This document shows, piece by piece, positions 46,256 to 57,808 of a DNA stretch of 64,000 bases. The position numbers were made by a program, and so were the translations under genes. The stretch's first letter is position 1, and every line of letters begins with the position of its first letter. The notes under the pieces were generated by a model. That model was not told where the DNA came from. It saw only the letters and a program-made list of their open reading frames with translations, and ran no database searches. Source of the DNA: Meconema thalassinum (taxonomy: Eukaryota; Arthropoda; Insecta; Orthoptera; Tettigoniidae); the NCBI GenBank assembly GCA_946902985.2, contig OX336388.2:222416467-222480466 (forward strand), given 5' to 3'.

Positions 46256-46423
46256 TGTTTTAAATTATTTGACTCTGTGAGAGGGAGGATTATTCCCCCT
46301 AACCACCGTCCCGTTATTACGCCGCTGGCCGGGACACAGGAGCGTATGACCACCCTGGAGGCCACATGAGACCACGCGTCCTGCATTGATCACCCCTGGT
46401 CTACACCTACACCACCTAGTTAC

Positions 46424-46605
46424 CTGATCTCCCGCTTGAGGTCCTCGTAGTCTCTCTGCGCGTCGAGTCGTGCTTCAAGCCTCGCTATGTGCTGGCGCTT
46501 GTGGTCCAGCTGTTCCTCCAGCCTCGCGATCTGATTGGCGGACGTCTCTTGCAGCTTGGCCAAATTTGCCTGTAGCCGCTGAACATCCTCCACCAATTGC
46601 GAGAT
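46424..46605 (-). CDS. ct: cut (CUX family) coiled-coil exon A
   Basis: This internal exon of the homeobox transcription factor Cut encodes 60 codons of uninterrupted coiled coil. It starts with the CUX-family signature ISQLVEDVQRLQ and runs through the LQETSANQIARLEEQL segment to DYEDLKREI, closely resembling the coiled coil shared by CUX1 and Drosophila Cut. On the minus strand it is preceded by a TTGTTCCAG acceptor and followed by a GTAACT donor. It opens in phase 0 and ends in phase 2, two bases into a codon. That matches exon B, which supplies the third base (Ser). In the family this region lies N-terminal to the DNA-binding domains and is shared with the Golgi isoform CASP, which is produced by alternative splicing in vertebrates. 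The exon upstream, expected to end near an ELAAKE motif, was not found up to 64000. The identification is firm; the isoform is unknown. Confidence 0.9.
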
Positions 46606-46639
46606 CTGGAACAATACAGAGACGACACATATTCAATCT

Positions 46640-47325
46640 TTACATTGAACAAGCAATGAAGGAAATTGGAGAAAAATTTAAAGTGGGAGTGAAGAAACCT
46701 CTTTGGACATCAAATTGGCAGGTGAAAAGCTGAAGGAAGTAGGAGACTTTTGTTACTTAGGAAGCAAAATAACCAGTGATGGACGAAGCAAAGAGGATAT
46801 AAAAAGTAGGTTAGCACAGGCAAGGAAAGCATTTCTACAAAAGAGGAATCTGTTGACATCGAATACAGATTTAGGTATTACGAAGTCATTTTTGAAAGCC
46901 TTTGTCTGGAGCGTGGCGCTCTATGGAAGTGAAACTTGGACTGTTGGAGCAACAGAAAAGAGGAGAATTGAAGCGTTTGAAATGTGGTGTTACAGGAGAA
47001 GTGATGAAGATCAGATGGGTAGGTAGGGTTATAAACGAAGAGGTATTAAGACGAGTGGGAGAGGAGAGATGTTTCTGGCAACTGCTAATGAAGAGAAGAG
47101 ATAGGTTGGTAGGACACATTCTAAGACACCCAGGAATAGCAAGCTTAGTTATGGAAGGAAGGGGCGAGGACAAGAACTGTAGGGGTAGACCAAGGTTAGA
47201 ATATTTTAAACAGATTGCCTCGGATGTAGGGTGTGGTAGCTATGTTGAGATGAAACGATTAGCTCAGGACAGGGAGGCTGCATCAAACCAGTCAAAAGAC
47301 TGAAGACTCAAACAACAACAATGCC
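46640..47325 (+). mobile_element. LINE family 2 copy
   Basis: The best-preserved family-2 tail. It encodes LAGEKLKEVGDFCYLGSKI, then SFLKAFVWSVALYGSETW, then after a frame change GHILRHPGIASLVMEG and GRPRLEYFKQIA. It ends near CAGTCAAAAGACTGAAGACT. It lies only about 35 bp upstream of cut exon A, on the opposite strand. Confidence 0.85.
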
Positions 47326-47370
47326 AATAAAAATAAATTATTGACATTAATTATGGTACCGGTGTAGGCT

Positions 47371-47599
47371 ATTGGCTTTCACGGCCAGTGAATTTAAACT
47401 CAGCAATTTATCTAGGTTTATGCCGTGTCTTGTGTGGGGCTTCGCCCAGGAACACCAAGCTGGCTCATCGGCGGGCTCTTGATGTCCGTCCCCGGACCCC
47501 CACAGGAGTGCACTACCTCCCTTCTTATGAAGCGCACATGCGCCTCTTAACTGCGAGAGCTAAAATCTCAAGCAGCCTTTCACATCCGTGAAAGCCAAT
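47371..47599. mobile_element. short TIR-bounded element
   Basis: ATTGGCTTTCACGG at 47371-47384 is repeated inverted as CCGTGAAAGCCAAT at 47586-47599. The GC-rich interior has no known coding content. The class is unknown. Confidence 0.6.
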
Positions 47600-47617
47600 A
47601 TACCATCTTTTTGGAAG

Positions 47618-48094
47618 CCTTTATAGGGTCATAAAGGCAGTTTATTCTTTCAAAGATGCTAATAGTTGAATCTTTCAGCCAAATTTCGGAAACTTTGTCA
47701 TGTCTAAAAATCAAATATTAAATACGTATCTACTTGACGTAATGGGATAAAATAAAATAAAACATTAACAATTAATGTGTAAAAATAAGATATAAATATA
47801 GAAATGAAAAGTACAAAAGAAAATAAATATAAAAATTGAAATAATAAACATAACTACAAAAGAAATATGAAAATAACTGTAAAAATCAATTCCAAATTAT
47901 TTAATTAATTAATTCAATAAAATTATCAAAATTTAATCTATAAGAACATTAATTGAAAATTAAATAGGCCTATAAATATATAAACATTAACATTAGAGAA
48001 ACAGAAATTAACATTATTAATAATTATAATAATTAAAATAAATTAAAATGTAAAAACACGTAAAAGTAATCAAATAGTTTTGCCCTATAAAGGG
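47618..48094. mobile_element. piggyBac-type MITE, copy 2
   Basis: Matches 29842-30353 across GTTGAATCTTTCAGCCAAAT and the A-rich interior, ending CTATAAAGGG followed by TTAA. The left end lacks TTAA and is diverged. Confidence 0.75.
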
Positions 48095-48098
48095 TTAA

Positions 48099-48781
48099 AC
48101 CGCTAGTAGAGTGATGTATCTTCCTACTTGAACATCTTTGGTATTGGGAGATAAATAAACAAAGAAGAATCATTGGCTCGTTACGTGGACTTGGAAGTAA
48201 GAAGCGATGAATACACCGGAAATAACAAATGAAGTTAGCTATCAGATTGTGCGCAGGTGACGATTATGGGGGCTGTGGGATTATACACAAGATTGTGTAG
48301 CGACAGTGGCGCTAAGGAGGGAGACAGGGACGACTGACCAATAAACTGAGTGTGGTGTGGCAAAGCTCGACCGAAACTATAAGCCTTATTTCTCTTCTAA
48401 CAAAGCTGAATTACTCAAACCCCTTTCGTTTTATCCCAGGCGCGAGAGAGCGTGCGACTGAGATGGACAGACTCTATATAGCATGTATCGGAGTGAGACG
48501 GAGAAGGAAAAAGGGGTTTGGCAAAAATAAAAAAAAGAAAGAAAGAGGTAGGGGGAGAGTCTGGGAAAAAAAGAAAAAAAGGGATTGTAGTAGAAAGGGG
48601 AAGAATGAGATAGCAAAAGGATACATTTTTGCATCCATTCCAGCCAATCTCTTCATAGTATCTATGTTTTCCAATTCGAGAACACCACGTTCTCAGGGGT
48701 GGGTAAATATAATGCGGAAGTTGAAGAGAGGATAAGCAACAGTGCTGATTTTCTTAAGGGCTGAAATACAACTGTGTTTGT
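48099..48781. other. unassigned; purine-rich block
   Basis: A purine-rich AAAGGAAAAAG-type stretch lies at 48500-48620. No gene. Confidence 0.55.
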
Positions 48782-49262
48782 TAGTTGGTTGGTACCTTAG
48801 TTTCGGGGCTGCGACAACGCGGTCATGTAGCCCCGTGTACTTTGGGTGTGCGTAGAATCTGTCTGATAACCGGTGTTAATTGTGATCACTGTATTAGTGT
48901 GTGTTATCTGTTTTTTAATTCAAAAAAGGACTGCAGACGATAATTTCAAGTAGTTCCTACTTTCGCTACCAAATGCAACCGTCCACGACACCTAGCTGTG
49001 AACTTGGCTACTACTAGATGCCATCGCAACCAGCCCCCGGTGACGAACGTTGGAACGTAAGAGCATTAATCAAACTTAACCTACAAAATTTGCTTCACAC
49101 AGGTTTAGTTAGTGGAAGGCTCTTTTACATTCCATAAATCTATGACATGGGCCCGCCGGCTTTACTTCCCCTCCGAAGGAAGGCATACTGAGGGATTTTT
49201 AACGCACGTAGAAAATCCGAGGACCTTGGTCATGGGTTCAAACCCCAACGGTGATTGTCACG
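48782..49262 (-). mobile_element. SINE A copy (inverted)
   Basis: Matches 60257-60773 from the GTTGGTTGGTACC tail through AGTTCCTACTTTCGCTACCA to the diverged tRNA-like head near 49225. Confidence 0.75.
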
Positions 49263-49502
49263 AAGCTTGTACAAAATTATACATTTTTCCAAGAAAATAC
49301 AAGATCTGATGTGAATGATGATCCCTTGACGATCGAAATTGGTCATCCAAGTAAATGTATTAATCTCATATAAATATTTTTCTGGTAGGGAAACACCCAT
49401 TATAATTGGGTAAAATCGCGTTGGCCGACTGAAAAGTATTACATTTCGTTTACTTTGTAGCTGAAGGTATAACAAGTACTTAGAAATAAAATGTCTAAAT
49501 CG

Positions 49503-49847
49503 TGATTTAGTGGCTAGCACTCTTGGCTGTCGCCCCCGGAGGTCCGGGATTATATCCCGGCTCTGCCAATAAATTTAATCTTGGTTTGAGTGCTGGAACG
49601 GTGTACATTCAGCCTCATGAGGCAGAACTCAGTCATCTTAGAAGTGGCTTTCCGTGGTTTCCCAACGTTTACCCTAGGCAAATGCAGGATGGTTCCTAAC
49701 TTAAGGCCACAGCCGCATCCTTCCCAGTCGTAGACTCGGTTACACACACATACTACTACAGTCATCACAATGACACATGTTATTAGACAAATTACACACA
49801 CCCGAATACACGGGGCAATATGAACGCGATATCGCAAAGCCCCTAAA
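49503..49847 (+). mobile_element. SINE B full-length copy
   Basis: A tRNA-like head (TTTAGTGGCTAGCACTC; degenerate B box), then the TGAGTGCTGGAACGGTGTAC body, ending ATCGCAAAGCCCCTAAA. This is the same order as the inverted copies at 25554 and 59775. Confidence 0.75.
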
Positions 49848-49884
49848 TTCCTCTATGATAATAATAATAATAGTCTAATAAAAT

Positions 49885-50285
49885 AGTTTGAGTCTTCAGT
49901 CGACTGGTTTGATGCAGCCGTCCATGACTCCCTGTCCTGAGCAAATCGTTTCATCTCTAAATAGCTACTACACCCTACATTCGAGGCAATCTGTTTTAAC
50001 ATATTCTAACCTTCGTCAACCCCTACAGTTCTTGTCCTCGACCCTTCCTTCCATAAGTAAGCTTGCTATTCCTGGGTGTCTCAGTATGTGTCCTACCAAC
50101 CTATCTCTTCTCTTCATTAGCAGTCGCCAGAAACATCTCTCCTCTCTCACTCTTCTTGATATCTCTTCGTTTGTAAACCTATCTACCCATCTGATCTTCA
50201 TCATTCTCCTGTAACACCACATTTCAAACGCTTCAATTCTCCTCTTTTCTGCTGCACCAATAGTCCAAGTTTCAGTTCCATAATA
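49885..50285 (-). mobile_element. LINE family 2 fragment (inverted)
   Basis: Minus-strand frame with MWCYRRMMKIRWVDR and GHILRHPGIASLLMEG; ends at a (TAA)n run near 50283-50310. Confidence 0.75.
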
Positions 50286-50311
50286 ATATTAATAATAATA
50301 ATAATAATAAT

Positions 50312-50815
50312 AGTCGCCTCCGTAGCGTAGCGGTCAGCATGGTTAGCTGCCGCCCCGGAGGTCCTGGGTTCGATTCCCGGCTCTGCCACGAAATTTGAAA
50401 AGTGGTCTGAGGACTGGAACGGGGTCTACTCAGCCTCGGGTGTTCCAAAATGAGTAGAGGGGGTTCGATTCCCACCTCAGCCATCCTCGAAGTGGTTTTC
50501 CGTGGTTTCCCACTTCGTCTTCGGGCAAATGCCGGGATGGTACCTTCTTCAAGGTCACGGACGCCTCCTTCCCTCTTCCTTGCCTATCCTTCCTCACCAT
50601 CCATTACCTTCCCTCATGAGGCCCCTGTTCGCTTTGCAGGTGAGGCCGCCTGGGCGAGGTGCCAATCCCACCTGACCAGTTGTATCCACTCCGATTAGAT
50701 GTTCCCAGCTCTAGGACACTGCCCGTAGAGGCGGTAGTGGTGAGTTCCCTCGCTGAGTCCGTGGGTTCCACCAACCTGGAGGGAAAACGACTAAGAAGAA
50801 GAAGAGAAGAAGAAA
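50312..50815 (+). mobile_element. SINE B copy with (TAA)n tail
   Basis: The cleanest head in the window: GTAGCGTAGCGGTCAGCATG (A-box region) and GGTTCGATTCCCGG (B box), followed by the family body. A (TAA)n run lies at 50824-50852. Confidence 0.8.
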
Positions 50816-50859
50816 TACTAATACTAATAATAATAATAATAATAATAATAATCGTAGAA

Positions 50860-51262
50860 TTTCTTTCCCTTCTTTCTTGATGCGTGCATTTCAGGTGGAT
50901 TAGAATGCAAGGAATTAAAAATACAAAACTTGTTATGAAAATGAAAATCCACAGCCTGCTTCCAGTCTCCGACCGGGTCAGGAATGGAATGAATGAAGAC
51001 CCCAGCTAGCGGCGAGGATATGAACTGTGCCGGCTGCCGAAGCCTGTCGCACTCCTCTGGGGCAATGATTAAATGAATGACAGATGAAATGAAATGATAG
51101 TGGAGAGTGTTGCTGGAATGAAATTTTGTCAGGGATAACCGGAGTACCCGGAGAAAAACCTGTCTGCCTCCGGTTTGTCCAGCACAGATCTCACATGGAG
51201 TGACCGGGATTTGAACCACCGACCCAGCGGTGAGAGGCCGGCGTGCTGCCGCCTAAGCCACG
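50860..51262 (-). mobile_element. tRNA-headed repeat (inverted)
   Basis: The right end has a tRNA-like head complement (GGGATTTGAACCACCG, GCCTAAGCCACGG). The body contains GGAGTACCCGGAGAAAAACC. Its family differs from SINEs A and B. Confidence 0.55.
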
Positions 51263-51960
51263 GAACAAAACTTGTTATACGATGCGTAAATTAGAAAGAT
51301 TACGGGCAGCCTTGAATTAAATAAAAGAAGAAGCGAAGTACTGAGGCGCAGTCAAGTTGGAAGAAGGAATGCAGAGGGCCTTGCATTTAAAACGCAGTAT
51401 CAAGTCACTTGATGCAAAAAGATGGGAATAAACTATTATGAGTTCCGGAATTACTTCTTGATAACTGCAAGAAGATCCTGTAGTATCCTTAGCGAATTTA
51501 ATAACAAACTGGTGTTATAGAGCTTTAAGTGGGGACCGTGGCGAGACACGTGGCAGAGGGGGTCGACACGAGTGACTGCAGTAACGAAACAAAACAGTGC
51601 GATAGTGCACATCGCATCCGGACGCGCACAAGGTGACAAGAGTAAGAGGTCAGGGGGAGGGGAACAGGGGGGAACTATGTACGGTGCAGGTGCAAGGGGC
51701 TTTGGATTTAGACACCCTACAATAAGGTGAATTAGCCACACCAGTAAGCTAAATATTTCCCTTGTATTAATTTTGTTTGAAAAAAGCTTTGAAGCATATT
51801 TTCAGCGTTGCTTTATTAACAATTAATATTGTAGTTTTCAATCGGTTAACAAAATATAATTCCAATTACGGTAGACTACTGGAATGAGTGAAAAATAACC
51901 TGAAATTTAATAAATTACATGTGATATACTTGACACGGACTGTTGAAAAAGAAGATGATG
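51263..51960. other. unassigned sequence
   Basis: No recognisable gene or repeat family. A short (GAT)n lies at about 51955-51970. Confidence 0.5.
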
Positions 51961-51969
51961 ATGATGATG

Positions 51970-52700
51970 ATAATTGTTGTTTTAAGGGGCCTAACATCTA
52001 GGTTATCGGCCCCTAATGTTCTGTGTGATCGTGAAGATGAAAATGAAATGCAAACTATAACTAAAACTAACTACTAACTTATATACTAGAAGAAGAAATG
52101 GAAAACAAAAGGAGAATAAGGCAAATAAAGGACATGAGGAAAAGAAATGCCCTCAACCCTCGAAGAATGCGGATTGAGGGACTTGGAAGGAAGGAGAGCC
52201 ATGAAAGGCAGATAGGGAAGTGAAAGAGGAGAGGGTCCGCCCCAGAGGTAATGGATAAAAGGGGGAAAACCGTACCCAGCTCAGGAATCCCTCGGGGTTA
52301 CCAACTCCCGAACTCACCAGCCGTGAGCTCCTGAGGGTGTAACAATATCCAGGGTGCACCAGACGTGGTGGGGCTACTTACACCCGGCCTCCTTGAGGGC
52401 CTCGAGCAGAAGGCAAGAGATAACAGGAAAAGCAAAAGAAGGCTGACCCCTCGCAGAATGAGGGTATCAGAAAAGATGAGACAAGGGCCAATTAAGGCGG
52501 GAAAGGAAGAGACTCCCTAGGCCTCGGATACCCTAATACCGCCGGGGTCGGAAGAGAACAAGAGTTGACCAAGATAGGTCGACAGGAAAGAAGACGGAGA
52601 GGAGCCCGGCACAAGTAAGTGGAAGCAATGCCGGACTCAGCTGGGGCCCCGTGGTTGCCAACCCACGTCCCACTAGATGTGAGCCCCTGGGGGGAGAAAA
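51970..52700. repeat. GC-rich internally duplicated repeat
   Basis: Two diverged units (about 52139-52355 and 52441-52695) share AGAATGCGGATTGAGGG-like and GGTTACCAAC...TGAGCTCCTG-like blocks in the same order. It is clearly more GC-rich than its surroundings. It begins with the TTGTTTTAAGGGGCCTAAC motif seen in other interspersed repeats here. Confidence 0.6.
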
Positions 52701-52744
52701 AGAAGAAATGTCATCCCTTAGTTATCTGCCAATGAAGAGAAGAG

Positions 52745-53330
52745 TTAGTTATTGTTGTTTAAAGAGGCGGAACTACGAGGTCATCTGTCCCTCTTAACAC
52801 TGATTAAAGTATACAAATTTGGGATGGAATTTAAAATTTAGAGGTGGTCACCTAAATTTGAAAAGACCGAAAGTTAATAAAACAAAAAATTAAATAAAAC
52901 TAATAATTATAACAATAAACAAAAATTACGGAAAAACAAAAAAATCACAATTCAAAAACGAACAAGTCGTTGAGTCAATGTTCACTGGGAAATTTAGATT
53001 GCTGGCCCTAACCCACTCTCACTTATAAAGTGGATAACGCGATCAGCAGCCACCGCGTCATCGGCTAATATAAGTTTGAGTGTCATCTGCAAACCAAGGT
53101 TTCTTCGTAAGTCAGCAAGATCCACACACTAGGTTAAGATGTGGGCCACGGTAAATACGGCTCCACAGGTACAAAGTGGGGGGTCTTCCCTTCTCATTAG
53201 GTACGAGTGGGTGGATCTTGTATGACCTATCCTTAGCCTACACAAAATGAAAAAGGAAGATTGTAGGTTTACGTGACCGTGAATCTTGTGATTATGAGCC
53301 ACGGGCTACACAAAATGACGGACTCCAAGA
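52745..53330. repeat. interspersed repeat of unknown class
   Basis: Starts with TTGTTGTTTAAAGAGGCGGAA like neighbouring repeats. No coding content seen. A 25-bp LINE-2 scrap (AGAGATAGGTTGGTAGGA) follows at about 53330. Confidence 0.45.
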
Positions 53331-53689
53331 GAAGAGATAGGTTGGTAGGATACGTACTAAATTATCACAAAATATTAGCAATGTTTTTGAGATTTTTCTT
53401 TGATGACTGCAACATTAGGTTTTTACATGTTATAAAGTCATTTTAATGAGCTATTTATAATTACACAAATAAATATCGTCAAACATAGTAGAACCTGTCT
53501 TTAACGGAACATTTAATAAGCGGAATCCTGTCCACAAGGGAAAAATCATTGGTCCCGTCAATTATATCCTATTATTCCTGTTAATTTACCTATACGTAGA
53601 GGAACCTTTCTAATTGACTCCGTAACGGATACGCCGTCATAACTCTAATCTCAATTAAAGTAAATTTATTGCATGAAAAAGAACCTTCC

Positions 53690-54005
53690 ACTAACTACAC
53701 TTGTGGAAGCTTAAATTTGTAGGTTAGTTTGATAACACCCTATTATTTCCAAAGTTCGCCACCGGGTGCTGACAGCAATGGCATTTAGTAGCCACGTCCG
53801 CAGCTAGGTGTCGCGGATTGAAGCATTTGGAGGCAAAAGTAGGAACTACTTGAAAAAATTAATCGTCTGCAGTCCTTCTACCTGAATCACACTAACACAG
53901 CCATCACAATTAACACTAGTTATCAGACAAATTCTACACACAGCCAAAGTACACGGGGCTACATGACCGCGTTGTCGCAGCCCTTAAACTGAGGAACCAG
54001 CCAAC
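53690..54005 (+). mobile_element. SINE A copy, 5' truncated
   Basis: Plus-strand orientation. It runs from GAACCTTCCACTAACTACAC to the GGAACCAGCCAACAA tail; the tRNA head is missing. Confidence 0.7.
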
Positions 54006-55240
54006 AATTCGAGCGGGAAGCGGTGTAACATAGACTTTAGTTCGTTATTTTTGAAGTGCGTTTTGCTTCACAATTTCGGGAATACTAAAGCCATCTTTTG
54101 AGCTATGCTCGAACTACTTGCAAATACGTATTCAGAAAACATCATAGATGTTTGTTCCCGCATACGCTTCAATTTAAAAAGATAAAGGTATTATTTCGAT
54201 ATCTGTTGATTGATTCTTAATTTGCATTGATTGGCGTAGCATTATTAGACTAAGAATTTTATAATGCTTGCCAAGCAATCTATTTGTCCACCCCTGAATG
54301 TTAAGCCACACGTATAATACATAGACATCTATATACACACAGAGAGAGGGAGAAAGGATACACATACAAAAAAATGTGTATATATCCCTGAGTAAGGTTT
54401 CGTTATGTATACTCCTAAAACAGTAAGAGCGGATGAGAACGATCTAGCTATTGGTGGGCCGGAGGGCAAGAGAGAGACACGTCACATACACAGAGGGAGA
54501 AAGAGAGAGATGAAGAGAAATTTTAGCAAATGGAACAGATTTTGAACGTCAAACTCAAACCGTATTCAGTACACCATCTCCTGCACTTTCTAGATACAAT
54601 ATTCTCTCTCTACTCACACACACACAACCCTTTTCCTTTTTCTCCGGGATCCCTCTTCTACCCTTCCTCAACAACATCCCCCTCTCTCTTCGCCCGCACC
54701 CTCCCTCAAAAACCTCTTTCTCTGCACCCTATCCCTTCACATTTCCTATACCGCATCCCTTCAATTTTTTTAAATATATATATATGTATGTGTGCGTAAT
54801 ATTCACAAACCCACTGGACACAAAATCACTCATTTTCTTCTTCCCATTTCTGGTAACCAGCATCTCTAGTGCGATCACCCCTCTCCCCAGTCGGCTTTAT
54901 GTCACTCCACCAAAGTGACACAAACATACACACAGTAACTTCAGGACATCAGAATCATCCCCTTACGTATTTGTATTTTTTACAATACAACTTTCAGAGA
55001 AGAGGGAGAAACTGTGGCGTTTATTATGAGAATATTCTGACAGTTCTGCTCTCTGGTAAAAATAAAAATAAAAACTGATTTAAGTATTTAGGCTGTGCAT
55101 TCTCTACATTTTGCTCAAAAAACTTATTTAAAAGGACCAGGGCGCACTTGTCTAATCATAATGCTCCTGATGATCTGTTTAATATCTGGGAATGTAAATA
55201 TTTTCTTCCCCAAAAATATTCTGAGAATGTATAAGCGCAT
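54006..55240. other. unassigned, simple-repeat-rich
   Basis: Pyrimidine-rich and CA-rich stretches at 54590-54760. No gene supported. Confidence 0.55.
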
Positions 55241-55249
55241 GCGCAAGCC

Positions 55250-55925
55250 TTCGTGGCACGGATTAACAAAATGGAAATGGCTTACCATTTAACCAAATAC
55301 ATTTACAAAACACGATCAATGTCCTTTAAGGTCAAACTGAGGCACTACGTTACCGTTATTCGCCCGGAGGCGTTATATGCATCAGAATGCCTGGCGATGA
55401 ATAAGAAAGGCCTGGCAGAACAACTCGAAGCCAAAGAGAGGAAGATTCTGAGAAAGATCTTGGGTCCGGTCAAGGAACGAGGAGAGTATAGGAGACGACA
55501 CAACGATGAACTCTATCTACATGTGGAGAAAATAACTGACACCATTCGCAAAAGAAGACTCTCCTTTTATGGCCATTTAACACGAATAAACTCCGGAAGA
55601 TTGTCCAATCGAATCTGTGCCTACTTTGTGGGAAAGAAAACCAAAGGGATCTGGTTTACAGAGGTGTAAAAAGACCTACAAGAACTGGGGATATCACATG
55701 AGGACATCTTGGAACGCGAGTCTTTGAAGAAGAAACCTGGGGAGATACAGAGTATTCAGCCAAAACCTATATTGAAAACCGGCAAGAAGTGGACCGAAGA
55801 ACGAAGGGAAGCTCACCGAAGAAGAATGCGCGAGTACTGGGCCAATGTGAAAGAACGAGGGAAAATGCAGTTGAAATAACGTGGTCCATAGACGACCGAA
55901 ACGATTAAAAAAAAGAATAATAATT
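55250..55925 (+). mobile_element. LINE family 1, 3' end
   Basis: Encodes KLRHYVTVIRPEALYASECL, then EAKERKILRKILGPV, then IRKRRLSFYGHLTRI. One stop (55667-55669) precedes the basic end KKWTEERREAHRRRMREYW. It is followed by CGTGGTCCATAGACGACCG, the family 3' UTR motif, and an A/T tail. Confidence 0.82.
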
Positions 55926-57590
55926 AGAGAATAATGGTGATGAGAAATACAGATTGGAAATGCAGAAATTCAAACAGCCACTAAATTTAAATATTTGGGT
56001 TCAATAATAGAAGCTGGGGGAACAAGTACATCTTAAATTGTGAAAAGAGTAAGTGATGCCAGTACAATTAGGAGGCTCGCTAAACGATTCAAGGAAATAG
56101 GCTCCGTACATAATAAAAAAGTTAACAGACAACGTTGTGTTCTTACAGAACAAAAATTAGATGAGATTGTTGTCCATTCTTTCATCAGAAGATGTCAGGT
56201 GTGTGTTACAAGAGAGGGAGGACATTTTCAGCATCGCCTATGAGCACTCTAAGTACACATTATTGAACATGTTTGGTAAAAGTGTAAAAAGTGCGCGCCA
56301 CCACCGACTGAACCGTGTACGCGCACCCACGATCAGCGCCAGTCAACGCCGGGTTAGCTTGCTGTGTTTAACGGGACGCACATGGATAATGACCCATTAA
56401 CAAAACTTTCTACAGTGGTGCAATCTGTGTTCAGAAAACGAAGGACAGCATTTCCAGCAACTACTCTGACATTCATGTAAGCAATGATGATTATTAAATA
56501 CATTTAAAACTTTACGAGCCTTAAAGTAGTCGCATATGTTGTGTAACATCTGACATAGAAGAAACCTCACGAGAAATTGTTGATACACCGGTATTTTGTA
56601 ATATTATTGCCACAAATATTAATCTATTGTAAAAGGGAGTGTTTTACAGATATTGTAGTTTATAATACGGAACTCATTTTATTAGATGATTTGTAGCTTC
56701 CACCAGCACTAACCTAAATAAAGAATACGATATGGATCAACTAGATTAATAGACGCGACACCGCTCATAACCTTAAATTCCTTATAAATAGGCCAACTTG
56801 CGAGTAGATGCAATGTGCACAGCAGTAGATCATGAAAGGTTTGCCCAGTTCCCGGACCTCTTGATTCACAGGCGAACATGTAATTTCATATGGATTCTGT
56901 TAAAATGAGTCATATTGATATGATAAATATCGTTTGAAATGATAATCTGGTAGCAAAAATATCTATCCCGTCCAGGATTCCAACCCGAGATCACTAGATT
57001 CACAGTCAGAGGCACTACCACCACGGTTATTTCGACCACGCAAATATTATGCATAAAATGGTGACTTATTTCCACGTTCCAATAATACTGCATTACGGAA
57101 TTAAGTATCATTTATATTTTGCTTGTTTCGATAATGTTCCTGCGTGAAATTGAGTTTAAAATGCCTTATGAATAGGCCCTCTGGTGAGTAAAGAGACTGT
57201 TCAGCAATAGTTCATGAAGGCTTGCCTAGTTCCCGTATAACATGTGCTTCAATCAGTTGATACCAGACTTCGCATAAGCGTTTACCGTCAGAATGTCAGT
57301 GAGCCAAGTTACTCGGGAAGTGGATGCCGATCACTTCTATCCAGAGATTGAAAAACAGACTATTAATAAATAACTTAATAATTGTTTTCAGCAAATATGA
57401 TAAAATGAATATTTTTACACCAAAGAACGACAACTTGAAGATGATTTATTGTATGAATATTTGTAATTGCGCCTCAAAACCTTGAAGTAATCCTTATGTC
57501 ATATACATTCCACATGGCCGAGAGTACGTCATGGTATCAATTTCCGACACCGCGGGCTCATTGTTTCCTCTTAGTAGTAGCCAAATCTGC
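55926..57590. other. unassigned; degenerate tRNA-like scrap near 56975
   Basis: A possible inverted tRNA-like head lies near 56975-57030. No coding family recognised. Confidence 0.5.
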
Positions 57591-57591
57591 A

Positions 57592-57808
57592 TGCTAGGTG
57601 GCGTGGACGGTAGCATTTGGTAGCAAAAGTAGGAACTACTTGAAATTTAAATCTGCAGTCCTTACTTGAATAAAAACAGATAACACACACTAATACAGCC
57701 ATCACAATTAACACCGGTTATCAGACAGATTCTACTCACACCCAAAGTACACGGGGCTGCATGACAGCGTTGTCGCAGCCCCTAAACTAAGGAGCCAACC
57801 AACCATTT
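57592..57808 (+). mobile_element. SINE A copy, 5' truncated
   Basis: From GGTGGCGTGGACGGTAGC to the GGAGCCAACCAACCA tail. Same orientation as the 53690 copy. Confidence 0.7.

Larger units (their letters stand above)
41014..46423 (-). other. cut intron between exons A and B
   Basis: This is a 5.4-kb phase-2 intron. It holds LINE-2 remains at 41095-41250 (including an FVDD reverse-transcriptase motif), a SINE split by the Transib-like element at 41574-42384, a third LINE type at 44130-44920 and two copies of a TG-rich repeat (43620-43990 and 45534-46000). The stretches 42530-43610 and 44930-45530 contain simple repeats and otherwise nothing I can assign. Confidence 0.8.

Noticed and set aside
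46470..46733. Plus-strand ORF overlapping cut exon A
   Set aside because: Shadow of the minus-strand coiled-coil exon joined by chance to LINE sequence.
50312..50400. Functional tRNA gene
   Set aside because: A- and B-box-like sequences are present, but the same head recurs with SINE bodies at many loci, and no intact cloverleaf was recognised.
55926..56400. Possible transposase or helix-turn-helix gene (SDASTIRRLAKRFKEIG)
   Set aside because: The segment resembles a helix-turn-helix, but the frame breaks quickly and no catalytic motif follows. Too weak to annotate.
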